Assembly (NCBI GenBank): GCA_004211235.1
Contig: SEEY01000306.1
Location: 1 to 5,459, forward strand
Reading direction: 5' to 3'
Source: Rubrivivax sp.
GTDB taxonomy: Bacteria > Pseudomonadota > Gammaproteobacteria > Burkholderiales > Burkholderiaceae
DNA length: 5,459 nucleotides
Shown here: positions 1 through 5,459 of the stretch, in pieces
How the letters are laid out: every line of letters begins with the position of its first letter
Position numbering within the stretch: the stretch's first letter is position 1
Position numbers and translations under genes: made by a program
The notes under the pieces: model-generated
Seen by the model: the letters and a program-made list of their open reading frames with translations, nothing else
Databases searched by the model: none
What the model was told of the DNA's origin: nothing

Positions 1-304
1 GCGTGGCGCCGCGGAGAAGCTCGAGAAGGACGCTCCGACGCTTTCCGAAGCCGAGAAGGGCCGCCGCCAGCGTGATGTCGTCGAACAGGAACGCGACCTG
101 CAGCGCAAGCGCCGCGAGTGGCAGGAAGACCTGACGCAACGCAAGAACGAGGAACTGTCCGCCGTGGTCGAACGGGCCAACCGCGTCATCAAGCAGATCT
201 TCGACGCCGAGAAGTACGACCTGATCCTGCAGGACGCCGTGCATTTCAGCCCGCGTGTGGACATCACCAAGAAGGTGATCGACGCGCTGAACGCGCAGAA
301 GTAA
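1..304 (+). CDS. skp: Periplasmic chaperone Skp (OmpH family), C-terminal part
   Basis: Partial gene cut by the window edge: the first full codon is at base 2 and TAA lies at 302-304, giving the last 100 residues. Skp is a trimeric periplasmic holdase that binds unfolded outer membrane proteins after Sec export and hands them to the BAM complex. What is visible is a very charged helical stretch rich in Lys, Arg, Glu and Gln (the tentacle-like coiled-coil arm, including EQERDLQRKRREWQEDL), then the characteristic C-terminal body segment with AEKYDLILQD, a strand-like AVHFSPRVDIT and a final helix KKVIDALNAQK. The signal peptide and N-terminal part lie upstream of the window. Position directly before lpxD, separated by 12 nt, matches the usual bamA-skp-lpxD-fabZ-lpxA-lpxB order. 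The family call is strong because both C-terminal sequence and context agree. Confidence 0.93.
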   Translation, partial: RGAAEKLEKDAPTLSEAEKGRRQRDVVEQERDLQRKRREWQEDLTQRKNEELSAVVERANRVIKQIFDAEKYDLILQDAVHFSPRVDITKKVIDALNAQK

Positions 305-316
305 TTCGAGCCCGAG

Positions 317-1345
317 ATGAGCTCGACACCCGTCGCGCTCTCCGACCTGATCGCCGCCTTGGGCGGCGATTTGCTTGGTGGGCCCGAACTTCGCATCGTT
401 CGCATCGCGCCGCTCGACGAAGCGGACGAGCACAGCATCAGCTTCCTCGCCAACCCGCGCTACCAGGCGCAGTTGGGCACGACGCGGGCGGCTTGCGTCA
501 TCGTCGCGCCGGGATTGGCCGAGGCGGCTGCGGCGCGAGGTGCCGCCATCGTCACGCCCGACCCTTATCTCTACTTCGCCCGGTTGACGCAGTGGTGGGC
601 GTTGCGCACGCGGCCCGCCGCCCAAGCCGGCGTGCACGCCAGCGCCGTCGTGTCGCCGCACGCGACGCTGGGGCAGGGCGTCGAGATCGGGCCGCTGGCC
701 GTCGTCGAGGCGGGCGCCGTCATTGGCGACCATGCGTGCATCGGTGCGCACTGCGTCGTCGAGCGCGGTGCGGTTGTCGGCGAGCACACGCGGCTCGCGC
801 CGCGCGTCGTGCTGGGCTACGGCTGCCGCATCGGCGCCTGGGGTCTGGTCCACAGTGGCGTCGTCATCGGCGCCGACGGCTTCGGCTTTGCGCCGTCTCG
901 CGACGGCTACGTGAAGATCGAGCAGTTGGGCGCAGTCAGCATCGGCGACGATGTCGAGATCGGCGCCAACACCTGCATCGACCGCGGTGCGCTGGCGGAT
1001 ACCGTCATCGAAGACGGCGTGAAGCTCGACAACCTGATCCAGATTGCCCATAACGTCCGCATCGGGCGCAATACCGCCATGGCCGGTTGCGGGGCCATCG
1101 CCGGCTCGACGACGGTCGGCGCGAACTGCACCATCGGCGGCGCCGCCAACATCATCGGCCACCTGAACATCGTCGACGGCGTGCACATCACCGCCTGCAC
1201 CCTGGTGACTCGGAACATCACGCAGCCCGGCGCCTACAGTGGCGCCTATCCCTTCGAAGAAAATTCGAGCTGGCAGAAGAACGCGGCGACGCTGCGCCAG
1301 CTCCACACCCTGAGAGAGCGTGTGCGCGCGCTGGAAAAGAAATGA
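317..1345 (+). CDS. lpxD: UDP-3-O-acylglucosamine N-acyltransferase LpxD
   Basis: Cytoplasmic enzyme of lipid A synthesis that transfers an (R)-3-hydroxyacyl chain from ACP to the 2-amino group of UDP-3-O-acyl-GlcN. The 342-residue length matches the family (E. coli 341). Residues about 1-100 form the LpxD N-terminal uridine-binding domain ([10 protein letters not shown] at 41-50). Residues about 105-300 form the left-handed beta helix of hexapeptide repeats (IGxx units, GADGFGF at 185-191). The expected catalytic His is His245 in [11 protein letters not shown]-terminal helix at about 318-342 ([13 protein letters not shown]...) is the ACP-contacting extension. The ATG at 317 is preceded by GAG-containing sequence but no strong Shine-Dalgarno. 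The stop overlaps the fabZ start (ATGA). Acyl-length ruler region: ITACTLVT (291-298) replaces the Met-rich GMGM segment of E. coli, so chain preference may differ. Confidence 0.97.
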   Translation: MSSTPVALSDLIAALGGDLLGGPELRIVRIAPLDEADEHSISFLANPRYQAQLGTTRAACVIVAPGLAEAAAARGAAIVTPDPYLYFARLTQWWALRTRPAAQAGVHASAVVSPHATLGQGVEIGPLAVVEAGAVIGDHACIGAHCVVERGAVVGEHTRLAPRVVLGYGCRIGAWGLVHSGVVIGADGFGFAPSRDGYVKIEQLGAVSIGDDVEIGANTCIDRGALADTVIEDGVKLDNLIQIAHNVRIGRNTAMAGCGAIAGSTTVGANCTIGGAANIIGHLNIVDGVHITACTLVTRNITQPGAYSGAYPFEENSSWQKNAATLRQLHTLRERVRALEKK

Positions 1346-1809
1346 CCGAGACGACGACTCCGATGACGATGGACATCCACGAGATCCTGAAGCGCCTGCC
1401 GCACCGCTACCCGATCCTGCTGGTGGACCGCGTCGTCGAGCTGATCAAGGGCGAGCGCATCCGCGCGATCAAGAACGTCTCCATCAACGAGCCCTTCTTT
1501 CTCGGCCATTTCCCGCACCGGCCCGTCATGCCGGGCGTGCTGATCCTCGAAGCGTTGGCCCAGGCGGCCACGCTGCTGGCCATCGAGAGCGTGGGCATCA
1601 CGCTGGACGAGAAGTCGGTCGTCTACTTCGCCGGCATCGATGGCGCCCGCTTCAAGCGGCCCGTGGAGCCGGGCGATCAGCTCGTGCTGGAAGTGATACT
1701 GGGCCGCGCCAAGGCCGGCATCTACAAGTTCAACGCGCGGGCGCTTGTGGGCACTCAGCTTGTGGCCGAGGCCGAACTGATGTGCACCATGCGCCGCATC
1801 GAAGGCTGA
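1342..1809 (+). CDS. fabZ: 3-hydroxyacyl-[acyl-carrier-protein] dehydratase FabZ
   Basis: Dehydrates (R)-3-hydroxyacyl-ACP to trans-2-enoyl-ACP in type II fatty acid elongation in the cytoplasm. It competes with LpxA and LpxD for the same hydroxyacyl-ACP pool, which explains its place between them. The 155-residue product is a single hot-dog fold. [13 protein letters not shown] (19-31) is the family N-terminal signature, [13 protein letters not shown] (54-66) carries catalytic His56, and ILEALAQAA (68-76) carries catalytic Glu70, with the usual 14-residue His-Glu spacing. The start at 1342 gives an ATGA overlap with the lpxD stop and suggests translational coupling; a weak GGAAAAG precedes it. 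In-frame ATGs at 1363 and 1369 are possible, and the latter ([10 protein letters not shown]) looks like the start of many FabZ proteins, so the first nine residues are uncertain. All active-site features are intact. Confidence 0.96.
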   Translation: MTETTTPMTMDIHEILKRLPHRYPILLVDRVVELIKGERIRAIKNVSINEPFFLGHFPHRPVMPGVLILEALAQAATLLAIESVGITLDEKSVVYFAGIDGARFKRPVEPGDQLVLEVILGRAKAGIYKFNARALVGTQLVAEAELMCTMRRIEG

Positions 1810-1817
1810 CGCGCACG

Positions 1818-2606
1818 ATGGCCATCCACCCGACCGCCATCGTCGCCGCTGCCGCCGAGCTGGACTCGTCGGTCGAGGTCGGCGCCTACTCGCTGATCGG
1901 CCCGCACGTGAAGATCGCCGCGGGCACCAAGGTCGGCCCGCATGTCGTCATCGAAGGCCACACGACCATCGGCCGCGACAACACCTTCTTCCAGTTCAGC
2001 TCCATCGGCGCGGCCAACCAGGACAAGAAGTACGCCGGCGAGCCGACGACGCTGGTCATCGGCGACCGCAACACGATCCGCGAGTTCTGCACGCTGAACA
2101 TCGGCACGGTCCAGGACCGTGGCGAGACGACGGTGGGCAACGACAACTGGATCATGGCCTACTGCCATCTAGCCCACGACGTCGTCATCGGCGACGAATG
2201 CGTGCTGGCCAATAACGCCACGCTTGCAGGCCATGTGCGCGTCGGCAACCACGTCACCATCGGCGGGCTGACGGGCATCCTGCAGCGCATGCGTATCGGC
2301 GACCACGCGATGATCGGCTTCCAGGCGCACGTGGCCCAGGACGTGCCGCCGTTCATGACGGTCGACGGCAATCCGCTGGCCGCGCGGGCGGTCAACGTTG
2401 TCGGCCTCAAGCGCCGCGAGTTCAGCGCCGAGCGCATCGGCGTCATCCGCCAGATCTACAAGCTGCTCTATCGCAGCGGCCACACGCTGGACGAGGCCAA
2501 GGCCGGCATCGCTGCGCTGCGTGGCAGCGACGCCGGCGCGGCCGATGGCGACATCGACCTGATGCTCGATTTCCTGGCTGCCTCGACGCGCGGCATCGTC
2601 CGCTGA
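1818..2606 (+). CDS. lpxA: Acyl-ACP--UDP-N-acetylglucosamine O-acyltransferase LpxA
   Basis: First enzyme of lipid A synthesis: transfers (R)-3-hydroxyacyl from ACP to the 3-OH of UDP-GlcNAc in the cytoplasm. The 262-residue length equals E. coli LpxA. Residues about 1-185 are hexapeptide-repeat beta helix ([37 protein letters not shown] with Lys71 equivalent to E. coli Lys76). The catalytic base is His120 in CHLAHD, equivalent to His125. [10 protein letters not shown] (131-140) contains the His144 equivalent, and a C-terminal helical domain follows (GLKRREF to STRGIVR). Aligned by eye with a constant offset of 5, E. coli ruler residue Gly173 is Phe168 here, which predicts a shorter acyl chain. 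His160, Glu200 and His99-Arg100 are replaced by Leu155, Val195 and Asn94-Ile95. Operon position between fabZ (8-nt gap) and lpxB (4-nt gap) and the intact catalytic His support a working LpxA. Confidence 0.95.
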   Translation: MAIHPTAIVAAAAELDSSVEVGAYSLIGPHVKIAAGTKVGPHVVIEGHTTIGRDNTFFQFSSIGAANQDKKYAGEPTTLVIGDRNTIREFCTLNIGTVQDRGETTVGNDNWIMAYCHLAHDVVIGDECVLANNATLAGHVRVGNHVTIGGLTGILQRMRIGDHAMIGFQAHVAQDVPPFMTVDGNPLAARAVNVVGLKRREFSAERIGVIRQIYKLLYRSGHTLDEAKAGIAALRGSDAGAADGDIDLMLDFLAASTRGIVR

Positions 2607-2610
2607 CCTG

Positions 2611-3738
2611 ATGACCGGATCCGCGCCCCGCCTCGGCATGGTGGCTGGCGAGGCCAGCGGCGATCTGCTGGCCGGCCTGCTGCTGCAAGGTCTGCGTGCG
2701 CGCTGGCCCGGGCTGAGCAGCGAAGGCATCGGCGGGCCGAAGATGATCGCCGAGGGTTTCCAGACGTGGTGGCCGCACAGCAAGCTGTCCATCTTCGGCT
2801 ACGTCGATGCGCTGCTGAACCTCCGCGAGCTGCTGGCCATTCGCAAGCAGCTGGGCACTCGGCTCATCTCGAACCGGCCCGACGTCTTCATCGGTGTCGA
2901 TGCGCCCGACTTCAACTTCGGCCTGGAGACGCGGCTGCGCGAGGCGGGCATCAAGACGGTCCACTTCGTCTGCCCCTCCATCTGGGCCTGGCGGCCGGAG
3001 CGCGTCGGGAAGATCAAGGCCGCGGCCGACCATGTGCTGTGTCTGTTTCCGTTCGAGCCGGAGATCCTGCACAAGGCCGGCATCGGTGCAACCTACGTCG
3101 GCCATCCGCTGGCCGACGCGATACCGATGGAGCCGCCGCGCGTGGCATCCCGCGAGGCCTTGAAGCTGCCCGAAGCCGACACCGTCATCGCGCTGCTGCC
3201 CGGCAGCCGCAAGAGCGAGATCAACTACATCGCGCCAGCGCTGATCGGTGCGGCAAGGCTGCTCGCCAAGCCCGGTCGGCGCTTCGTCATGCCGGTCGTG
3301 CCGGGTCTGCGCAGCCTTGTCGAGCCGATGCTCGGCGGCGTCGACATTCAGTTGCTCGACGGCCAGTCGCATGCGGCGCTCGCGGCCTGCGACCTGACGC
3401 TCGTGGCCAGCGGCACGGCCACGCTGGAAGCGGCGCTGTTCAAGCGGCCCATGGTGATCGCCTACCGCATGAATGCGCTGAACTGGTGGCGCATGAAGGG
3501 CCGGGGGTTGTTGCCCTGGGTCGGCCTCCCCAACATCCTGGCACGCGAGTTCCTCGTGCCCGAGCTGATCCAGGACGCCTGCACACCGGAGAACCTCGCC
3601 CGCAAGGCCGAAGCCCTGCTCGCCGACGCGCCACGCCGCGCCGCGCTCGATGAGCGCTTTGTCCAACTCCATGATCTGCTGCGGCAAGACACCGCCACGC
3701 AGGCCAGCCATGCCATCGCGACGCTCCTCGAAGCCTGA
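2611..3738 (+). CDS. lpxB: Lipid-A-disaccharide synthase LpxB
   Basis: GT19 glycosyltransferase acting at the inner face of the cytoplasmic membrane. It joins UDP-2,3-diacyl-GlcN and 2,3-diacyl-GlcN-1-phosphate into the beta-1,6 tetraacyl disaccharide phosphate and releases UDP. The 375-residue length is close to E. coli (382). Visible motifs: [10 protein letters not shown] (11-20, Glu14 equivalent to E. coli Glu15), GIGGPKM (39-45), [16 protein letters not shown] (60-75, the membrane-associated hydrophobic patch), VDAPDFNF (96-103, Asp97 equivalent to Asp98), [12 protein letters not shown] (121-132), YVGHPLAD (162-169), [10 protein letters not shown] (195-204, Arg200 equivalent to Arg201), [17 protein letters not shown] (266-282, UDP site) and GLPNILA (305-311). 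The ATG follows the lpxA stop by 4 nt with no clear Shine-Dalgarno, which suggests coupled translation. The 3' end overlaps rnhB. Nothing essential appears missing. Confidence 0.97.
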   Translation: MTGSAPRLGMVAGEASGDLLAGLLLQGLRARWPGLSSEGIGGPKMIAEGFQTWWPHSKLSIFGYVDALLNLRELLAIRKQLGTRLISNRPDVFIGVDAPDFNFGLETRLREAGIKTVHFVCPSIWAWRPERVGKIKAAADHVLCLFPFEPEILHKAGIGATYVGHPLADAIPMEPPRVASREALKLPEADTVIALLPGSRKSEINYIAPALIGAARLLAKPGRRFVMPVVPGLRSLVEPMLGGVDIQLLDGQSHAALAACDLTLVASGTATLEAALFKRPMVIAYRMNALNWWRMKGRGLLPWVGLPNILAREFLVPELIQDACTPENLARKAEALLADAPRRAALDERFVQLHDLLRQDTATQASHAIATLLEA

Positions 3739-4354
3739 GCAGGTGTCGCTCGACTGGCTGCCCACGGTCGGCCTGATCGCCGGCGTGGATGAAGCCGGGC
3801 GCGGGCCGCTGGCCGGGCCGGTGTTCGCCGCGGCCGTCATCCTCGACGACCTGCAGCCGATCAAGGGTCTCGCCGACTCCAAGGTGCTGACGGCGGGGAA
3901 GCGCGCCCGGCTCTACGACGAGATCCGTGCCAAGGCGCTCTGCTGCGCCATCGCGCATGCGACGACCGAGGAGATCGACCGCATCAACATCCTGCAGGCG
4001 ACGATGCTCGCCATGCAGCGCGCGGTGACGGGGCTGCGCCTGAAGCCGGCGCTCGTGCGCATCGACGGCAACCGCCTGCCGGTGCTGCCGATGGCGGCCG
4101 AGGCCATCGTCAAGGGCGACGCTACCGTGCAGGCGATCTCGGCCGCCAGCATCCTCGCCAAGGTGGCGCGAGACCTGTTCTGCGAGCAGATGCACGAAAG
4201 CCATCCGCAGTACGGCTTTGCCACGCACAAGGGGTATGGCACGCCGGAGCATCTGGCCGCCTTGAAGCAGCACGGCGCCTGCCCGTGGCACCGGCGCAGC
4301 TTTGCTCCTGTACGGGAAGTCTGCATCGACGTCACGGTCAACACGCTGGCATGA
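3710..4354 (+). CDS. rnhB: Ribonuclease HII
   Basis: Endonuclease that cuts the RNA strand of RNA/DNA hybrids and incises 5' of single ribonucleotides misinserted in DNA, starting ribonucleotide excision repair. With the start at 3710 it has 214 residues (E. coli 198). Catalytic acids are Asp27 and Glu28 in [13 protein letters not shown], Asp119 in RIDGNRLP and Asp137 in [22 protein letters not shown]. The family tail [15 protein letters not shown]...HRRSF is present. Start choice: ATG 3710 overlaps lpxB by 29 nt and has AGG at 3701-3703 with 6-nt spacing. An upstream in-frame ATG at 3650 would add 20 residues read from lpxB coding sequence and is unlikely. A GTG at 3743 just after the lpxB stop would give 203 residues but has poor ribosome-site spacing. 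The stop overlaps the next gene's start (ATGA). Confidence 0.95.
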   Translation: MPSRRSSKPEQVSLDWLPTVGLIAGVDEAGRGPLAGPVFAAAVILDDLQPIKGLADSKVLTAGKRARLYDEIRAKALCCAIAHATTEEIDRINILQATMLAMQRAVTGLRLKPALVRIDGNRLPVLPMAAEAIVKGDATVQAISAASILAKVARDLFCEQMHESHPQYGFATHKGYGTPEHLAALKQHGACPWHRRSFAPVREVCIDVTVNTLA

Positions 4355-5121
4355 AGCTCGACCACATCACCTCGCGCGACAACCCGGCCTTGCTGCGCCT
4401 GCGCAAGCTGACGGCGGACGCCAATGGCTACCGCAGGACCGGCAGCGTCTGGATCGAGGGCGACCACCTGCTGCGCGCGGCGCTGCAGCGTGGCTGGCAG
4501 CCGGCACTCGTCGTGCTGACCGAAGGCGCGATGCAGGACCACCCGCTGGCCGCGCTGGCCGAGTCGGCGCCACGCGCGATCGTCGTGCCCACGGCGCTGT
4601 TCAAGGGCCTCAGTGGCCTGGAATCGCCTGCGCAGATCGGCGCCGAGCTGACGCTGCCGGCATCGCCCGCGATTGATGCGAATGCCGCCACGGTCGTGCT
4701 GGACCGCCTGCAGGACGCGGGCAACGTCGGCGCCATCCTGCGCAGCGCCGCGGCCTTCGGCGTGCGGCAGGTGCTGGCGATCAAGGGCACGGCCGCGCTG
4801 TGGTCACCCAAGGTGCTCCGGGCGGGGCAGGGCGCCCATTTCGGCCTGCGTCTCGTCGAAGGCCTGGCTGCGGACGACCTCGCTCAACTGGCCGTACCGC
4901 TGGTCGCGACCAGCTCGCACACGGAACACGTGCTGCATCGCGTCGCGCTGCCCTCGCCCTGCGCCTGGGTCATGGGCCACGAAGGCCAGGGCGTGTCGCC
5001 CGCGCTGATGGCCCGGTGCGCGCTGACCGTCGGCATCCCGCAGCCTGGCGGCGAGGAGTCGCTGAACGTGGCGGCGGCGGCGGCCATCTGCCTGTACGAA
5101 AGCGAACGCCAGCGAGGTTGA
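4351..5121 (+). CDS. TrmH/SpoU-family (SPOUT) RNA 2'-O-methyltransferase
   Basis: Predicted S-adenosylmethionine-dependent ribose 2'-O-methyltransferase of the trefoil-knot SPOUT class, 256 residues. Residues about 1-105 form the substrate-binding domain of the TsnR/RlmB type ([15 protein letters not shown], then [12 protein letters not shown]). The catalytic domain has motif 1 at about 113-137 ([20 protein letters not shown], with Asn125 and Arg131), motif 2 at 207-215 (VMGHEGQGV) and motif 3 at 229-245 ([15 protein letters not shown], with Glu236 and Asn239), together forming the knot and SAM pocket. The start at 4351 shares an ATGA with the rnhB stop; the longer frame from 4285 would begin inside rnhB and adds residues unlike the family. 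The fold is clear but the RNA target (23S rRNA or tRNA) cannot be decided from sequence, so no symbol is given. It is the last gene of the tightly packed operon. Confidence 0.92.
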   Translation: MKLDHITSRDNPALLRLRKLTADANGYRRTGSVWIEGDHLLRAALQRGWQPALVVLTEGAMQDHPLAALAESAPRAIVVPTALFKGLSGLESPAQIGAELTLPASPAIDANAATVVLDRLQDAGNVGAILRSAAAFGVRQVLAIKGTAALWSPKVLRAGQGAHFGLRLVEGLAADDLAQLAVPLVATSSHTEHVLHRVALPSPCAWVMGHEGQGVSPALMARCALTVGIPQPGGEESLNVAAAAAICLYESERQRG

Positions 5122-5138
5122 TGACGCACGGCTGAGGT

Positions 5139-5151
5139 CCGCAGGCTGCGG
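5139..5151. repeat. Small GC-rich inverted repeat upstream of hemP
   Basis: CCGCAG-G-CTGCGG is a perfect 6+1+6 inverted repeat, which as RNA would fold at most as a 4-bp CCGC/GCGG stem with a 5-nt loop. It lies 17 nt after the methyltransferase stop and immediately before the putative hemP -35 element. No T-run follows, so it is a poor intrinsic terminator. It could help end the upstream operon, act as a minor protein-binding site, or be chance in GC-rich DNA. Confidence 0.35.
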
Positions 5152-5152
5152 C

Positions 5153-5181
5153 TTGCAATCGAGAATGATTCTCATTACAGT
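5153..5181 (+). promoter_or_regulatory. Putative sigma-70-type promoter of hemP
   Basis: TTGCAA at 5153-5158 matches 4 of 6 bases of the TTGACA -35 consensus. TACAGT at 5176-5181 matches 4 of 6 of TATAAT, with an ideal 17-nt spacer. The spacer is almost entirely occupied by the Fur-box palindrome. A transcription start about 7 nt downstream of the -10 would fall at or next to the hemP ATG at 5188. The match is moderate and the assignment is inferred from position. Confidence 0.5.
5160..5174. promoter_or_regulatory. Fur box (ferric uptake regulator operator)
   Basis: The core GAGAAT-G-ATTCTC (5161-5173) is a perfect inverted repeat. Read as the 7-1-7 Fur site TGATAATnATTATCA, bases 5160-5174 match at 12 of 14 consensus half-site positions if the first base is left out, and 11 of 14 with all counted. 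It is one of the few AT-richer spots in the region, sits between the putative -35 and -10 elements, and lies 13 nt upstream of an iron/heme-related gene. Binding of Fe(II)-Fur here would block RNA polymerase, giving expression under iron limitation. Confidence 0.85.
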
Positions 5182-5187
5182 GGCTGC

Positions 5188-5376
5188 ATGCTTGCTGACC
5201 GCAACCCGCCCAAATCGCTGGCAGCCGCGCCGACTGCCAGCGCCGCCGCTGAGCAGGCGCGCCGCGTCGACAGCGCCACGCTGCTCGGTCCGCGGGGCGA
5301 GGTCTTCATCCATCACCAGCAGCAGGTCTACCGCCTGCGCGTCACTTCCCTGGGCAAGTTGATCCTGACGAAGTAG
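5188..5376 (+). CDS. hemP: Hemin uptake protein HemP
   Basis: Small 62-residue protein of the HemP/HmuP family, associated with heme-iron uptake. In Burkholderia and rhizobia, members are reported to act as activators of the heme-receptor operon rather than as transporters. The N-terminal 28 residues are Ala/Pro-rich and look disordered, with no signal peptide or membrane segment. The conserved part is about 30-62: a Leu-Leu start (TLLGPRGEVFIHH), then QVYRLRVTSLGKLILTK, the near-invariant family C-terminus ending in GKLILTK. ATG 5188 is the only convincing start; no Shine-Dalgarno precedes it, which fits the possible leaderless message. It is separated from the lpx operon by 66 nt containing its own promoter and Fur box. 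A TonB-dependent heme receptor gene often follows in relatives and may lie beyond the window. Confidence 0.9.
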   Translation: MLADRNPPKSLAAAPTASAAAEQARRVDSATLLGPRGEVFIHHQQQVYRLRVTSLGKLILTK

Positions 5377-5385
5377 GACGCGTCA

Positions 5386-5410
5386 CCTTTCTCTTTTCCT
5401 TTCCTCTTTC
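5386..5410 (+). other. Uninterrupted 25-nt polypyrimidine tract downstream of hemP
   Basis: Twenty-five consecutive C/T bases with a high T content, beginning 10 nt after the hemP stop codon, and continuing after AA as a further TTTCCT. This is starkly different in composition from the surrounding GC-rich DNA. A weak 5-bp stem TGACG (5366-5370) / CGTCA (5381-5385) spanning the hemP stop immediately precedes it, so the arrangement loosely resembles an intrinsic terminator, but the stem is too short and the tract is interrupted by C residues. The rest to 5459 is C-rich and shows no start codon, ribosome site or gene that I can support. Confidence 0.4.
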
Positions 5411-5459
5411 AATTTCCTGCGCCAGCCAGCCGCCGCCCGCCCGCGCCTCCACCCCGGAG

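Noticed and set aside
118..1053. 311-codon + strand open frame over the skp end and lpxD
   Set aside because: The translation is Arg-rich low-complexity sequence out of frame with skp and lpxD, both supported by family motifs.
1320..1817. N-terminal extension of the lpxA frame back to 1320
   Set aside because: The extra residues are the out-of-frame reading of fabZ; the true LpxA N-terminus MAIHPTAIV starts at 1818 and gives the standard family length.
2443..3882. 479-codon open frame on the minus strand across lpxB and the start of rnhB
   Set aside because: It is antisense to lpxB and rnhB, which are unambiguous. Its composition (Arg/Gly/Ala/Gln/His-rich, no recognisable motif) is typical of a shadow frame in GC-rich DNA.
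3440..4291. 283-codon minus-strand open frame opposite rnhB
   Set aside because: It is a shadow of rnhB and lpxB with no family features and no ribosome site.
5139..5159. Intrinsic terminator after the methyltransferase gene
   Set aside because: The inverted repeat has only a 1-nt centre, so it folds as a 4-bp stem at best, and no T-tract follows. It is kept only as a repeat.
5153..5362. 69-codon + strand frame overlapping hemP and starting before it
   Set aside because: It is in a different frame from hemP, begins within the Fur box and promoter, and shows no family sequence, whereas the hemP frame ends in the conserved GKLILTK.
1..5459. Mobile elements, CRISPR arrays, tRNA or rRNA genes, or a novel defence-type system
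   Set aside because: No direct-repeat arrays, transposase motifs, or RNA gene signatures were seen, and nearly all of the sequence is accounted for by conserved housekeeping genes.

Overview
This window is a GC-rich bacterial chromosome segment. It carries the 3' half of the conserved outer-membrane-biogenesis and lipid A cluster in the order skp(partial)-lpxD-fabZ-lpxA-lpxB-rnhB-TrmH-family methyltransferase, followed by a separate small iron-responsive gene, hemP. The gene order, the lpxB-rnhB-TrmH/SpoU arrangement, the HemP family and the codon bias toward G/C third positions fit a betaproteobacterium, most likely of the order Burkholderiales (Rubrivivax/Leptothrix/Roseateles-like). The placement is inferred from gene content and remembered family sequences, not from a search.

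Layout: bases 1-304 hold the C-terminal 100 residues of the periplasmic chaperone Skp/OmpH. Bases 317-5121 hold six complete genes on the + strand, packed almost without gaps: lpxD, fabZ (ATGA overlap with lpxD), lpxA (8-nt gap), lpxB (4-nt gap), rnhB (overlaps the end of lpxB) and a SPOUT RNA methyltransferase (ATGA overlap with rnhB). There is no room for internal terminators, so one polycistronic message is expected. Bases 5122-5187 form the first real intergenic region. It has a small GC-rich inverted repeat and a clear Fur-box-like palindrome overlapping a plausible promoter. Bases 5188-5376 encode HemP. Bases 5377-5459 are non-coding as far as can be seen, with a striking polypyrimidine tract.

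Functionally, LpxA, LpxD and LpxB catalyse steps 1, 3 and 5 of the Raetz pathway (UDP-GlcNAc acylation, second acylation, disaccharide formation). FabZ draws on the same (R)-3-hydroxyacyl-ACP pool for phospholipid fatty acids, and Skp chaperones outer membrane proteins. The cluster therefore couples the protein and lipid parts of outer membrane assembly. RnhB and the methyltransferase are housekeeping nucleic-acid enzymes carried along in the operon. HemP is a distinct transcription unit, probably derepressed under iron starvation.

I see no undescribed system here. The most interesting points are the LpxA sequence, which has Phe at the position of the hydrocarbon-ruler residue and several substitutions at normally conserved substrate-pocket positions, and the hemP control region, where a Fur box overlaps a promoter that may yield a nearly leaderless mRNA.
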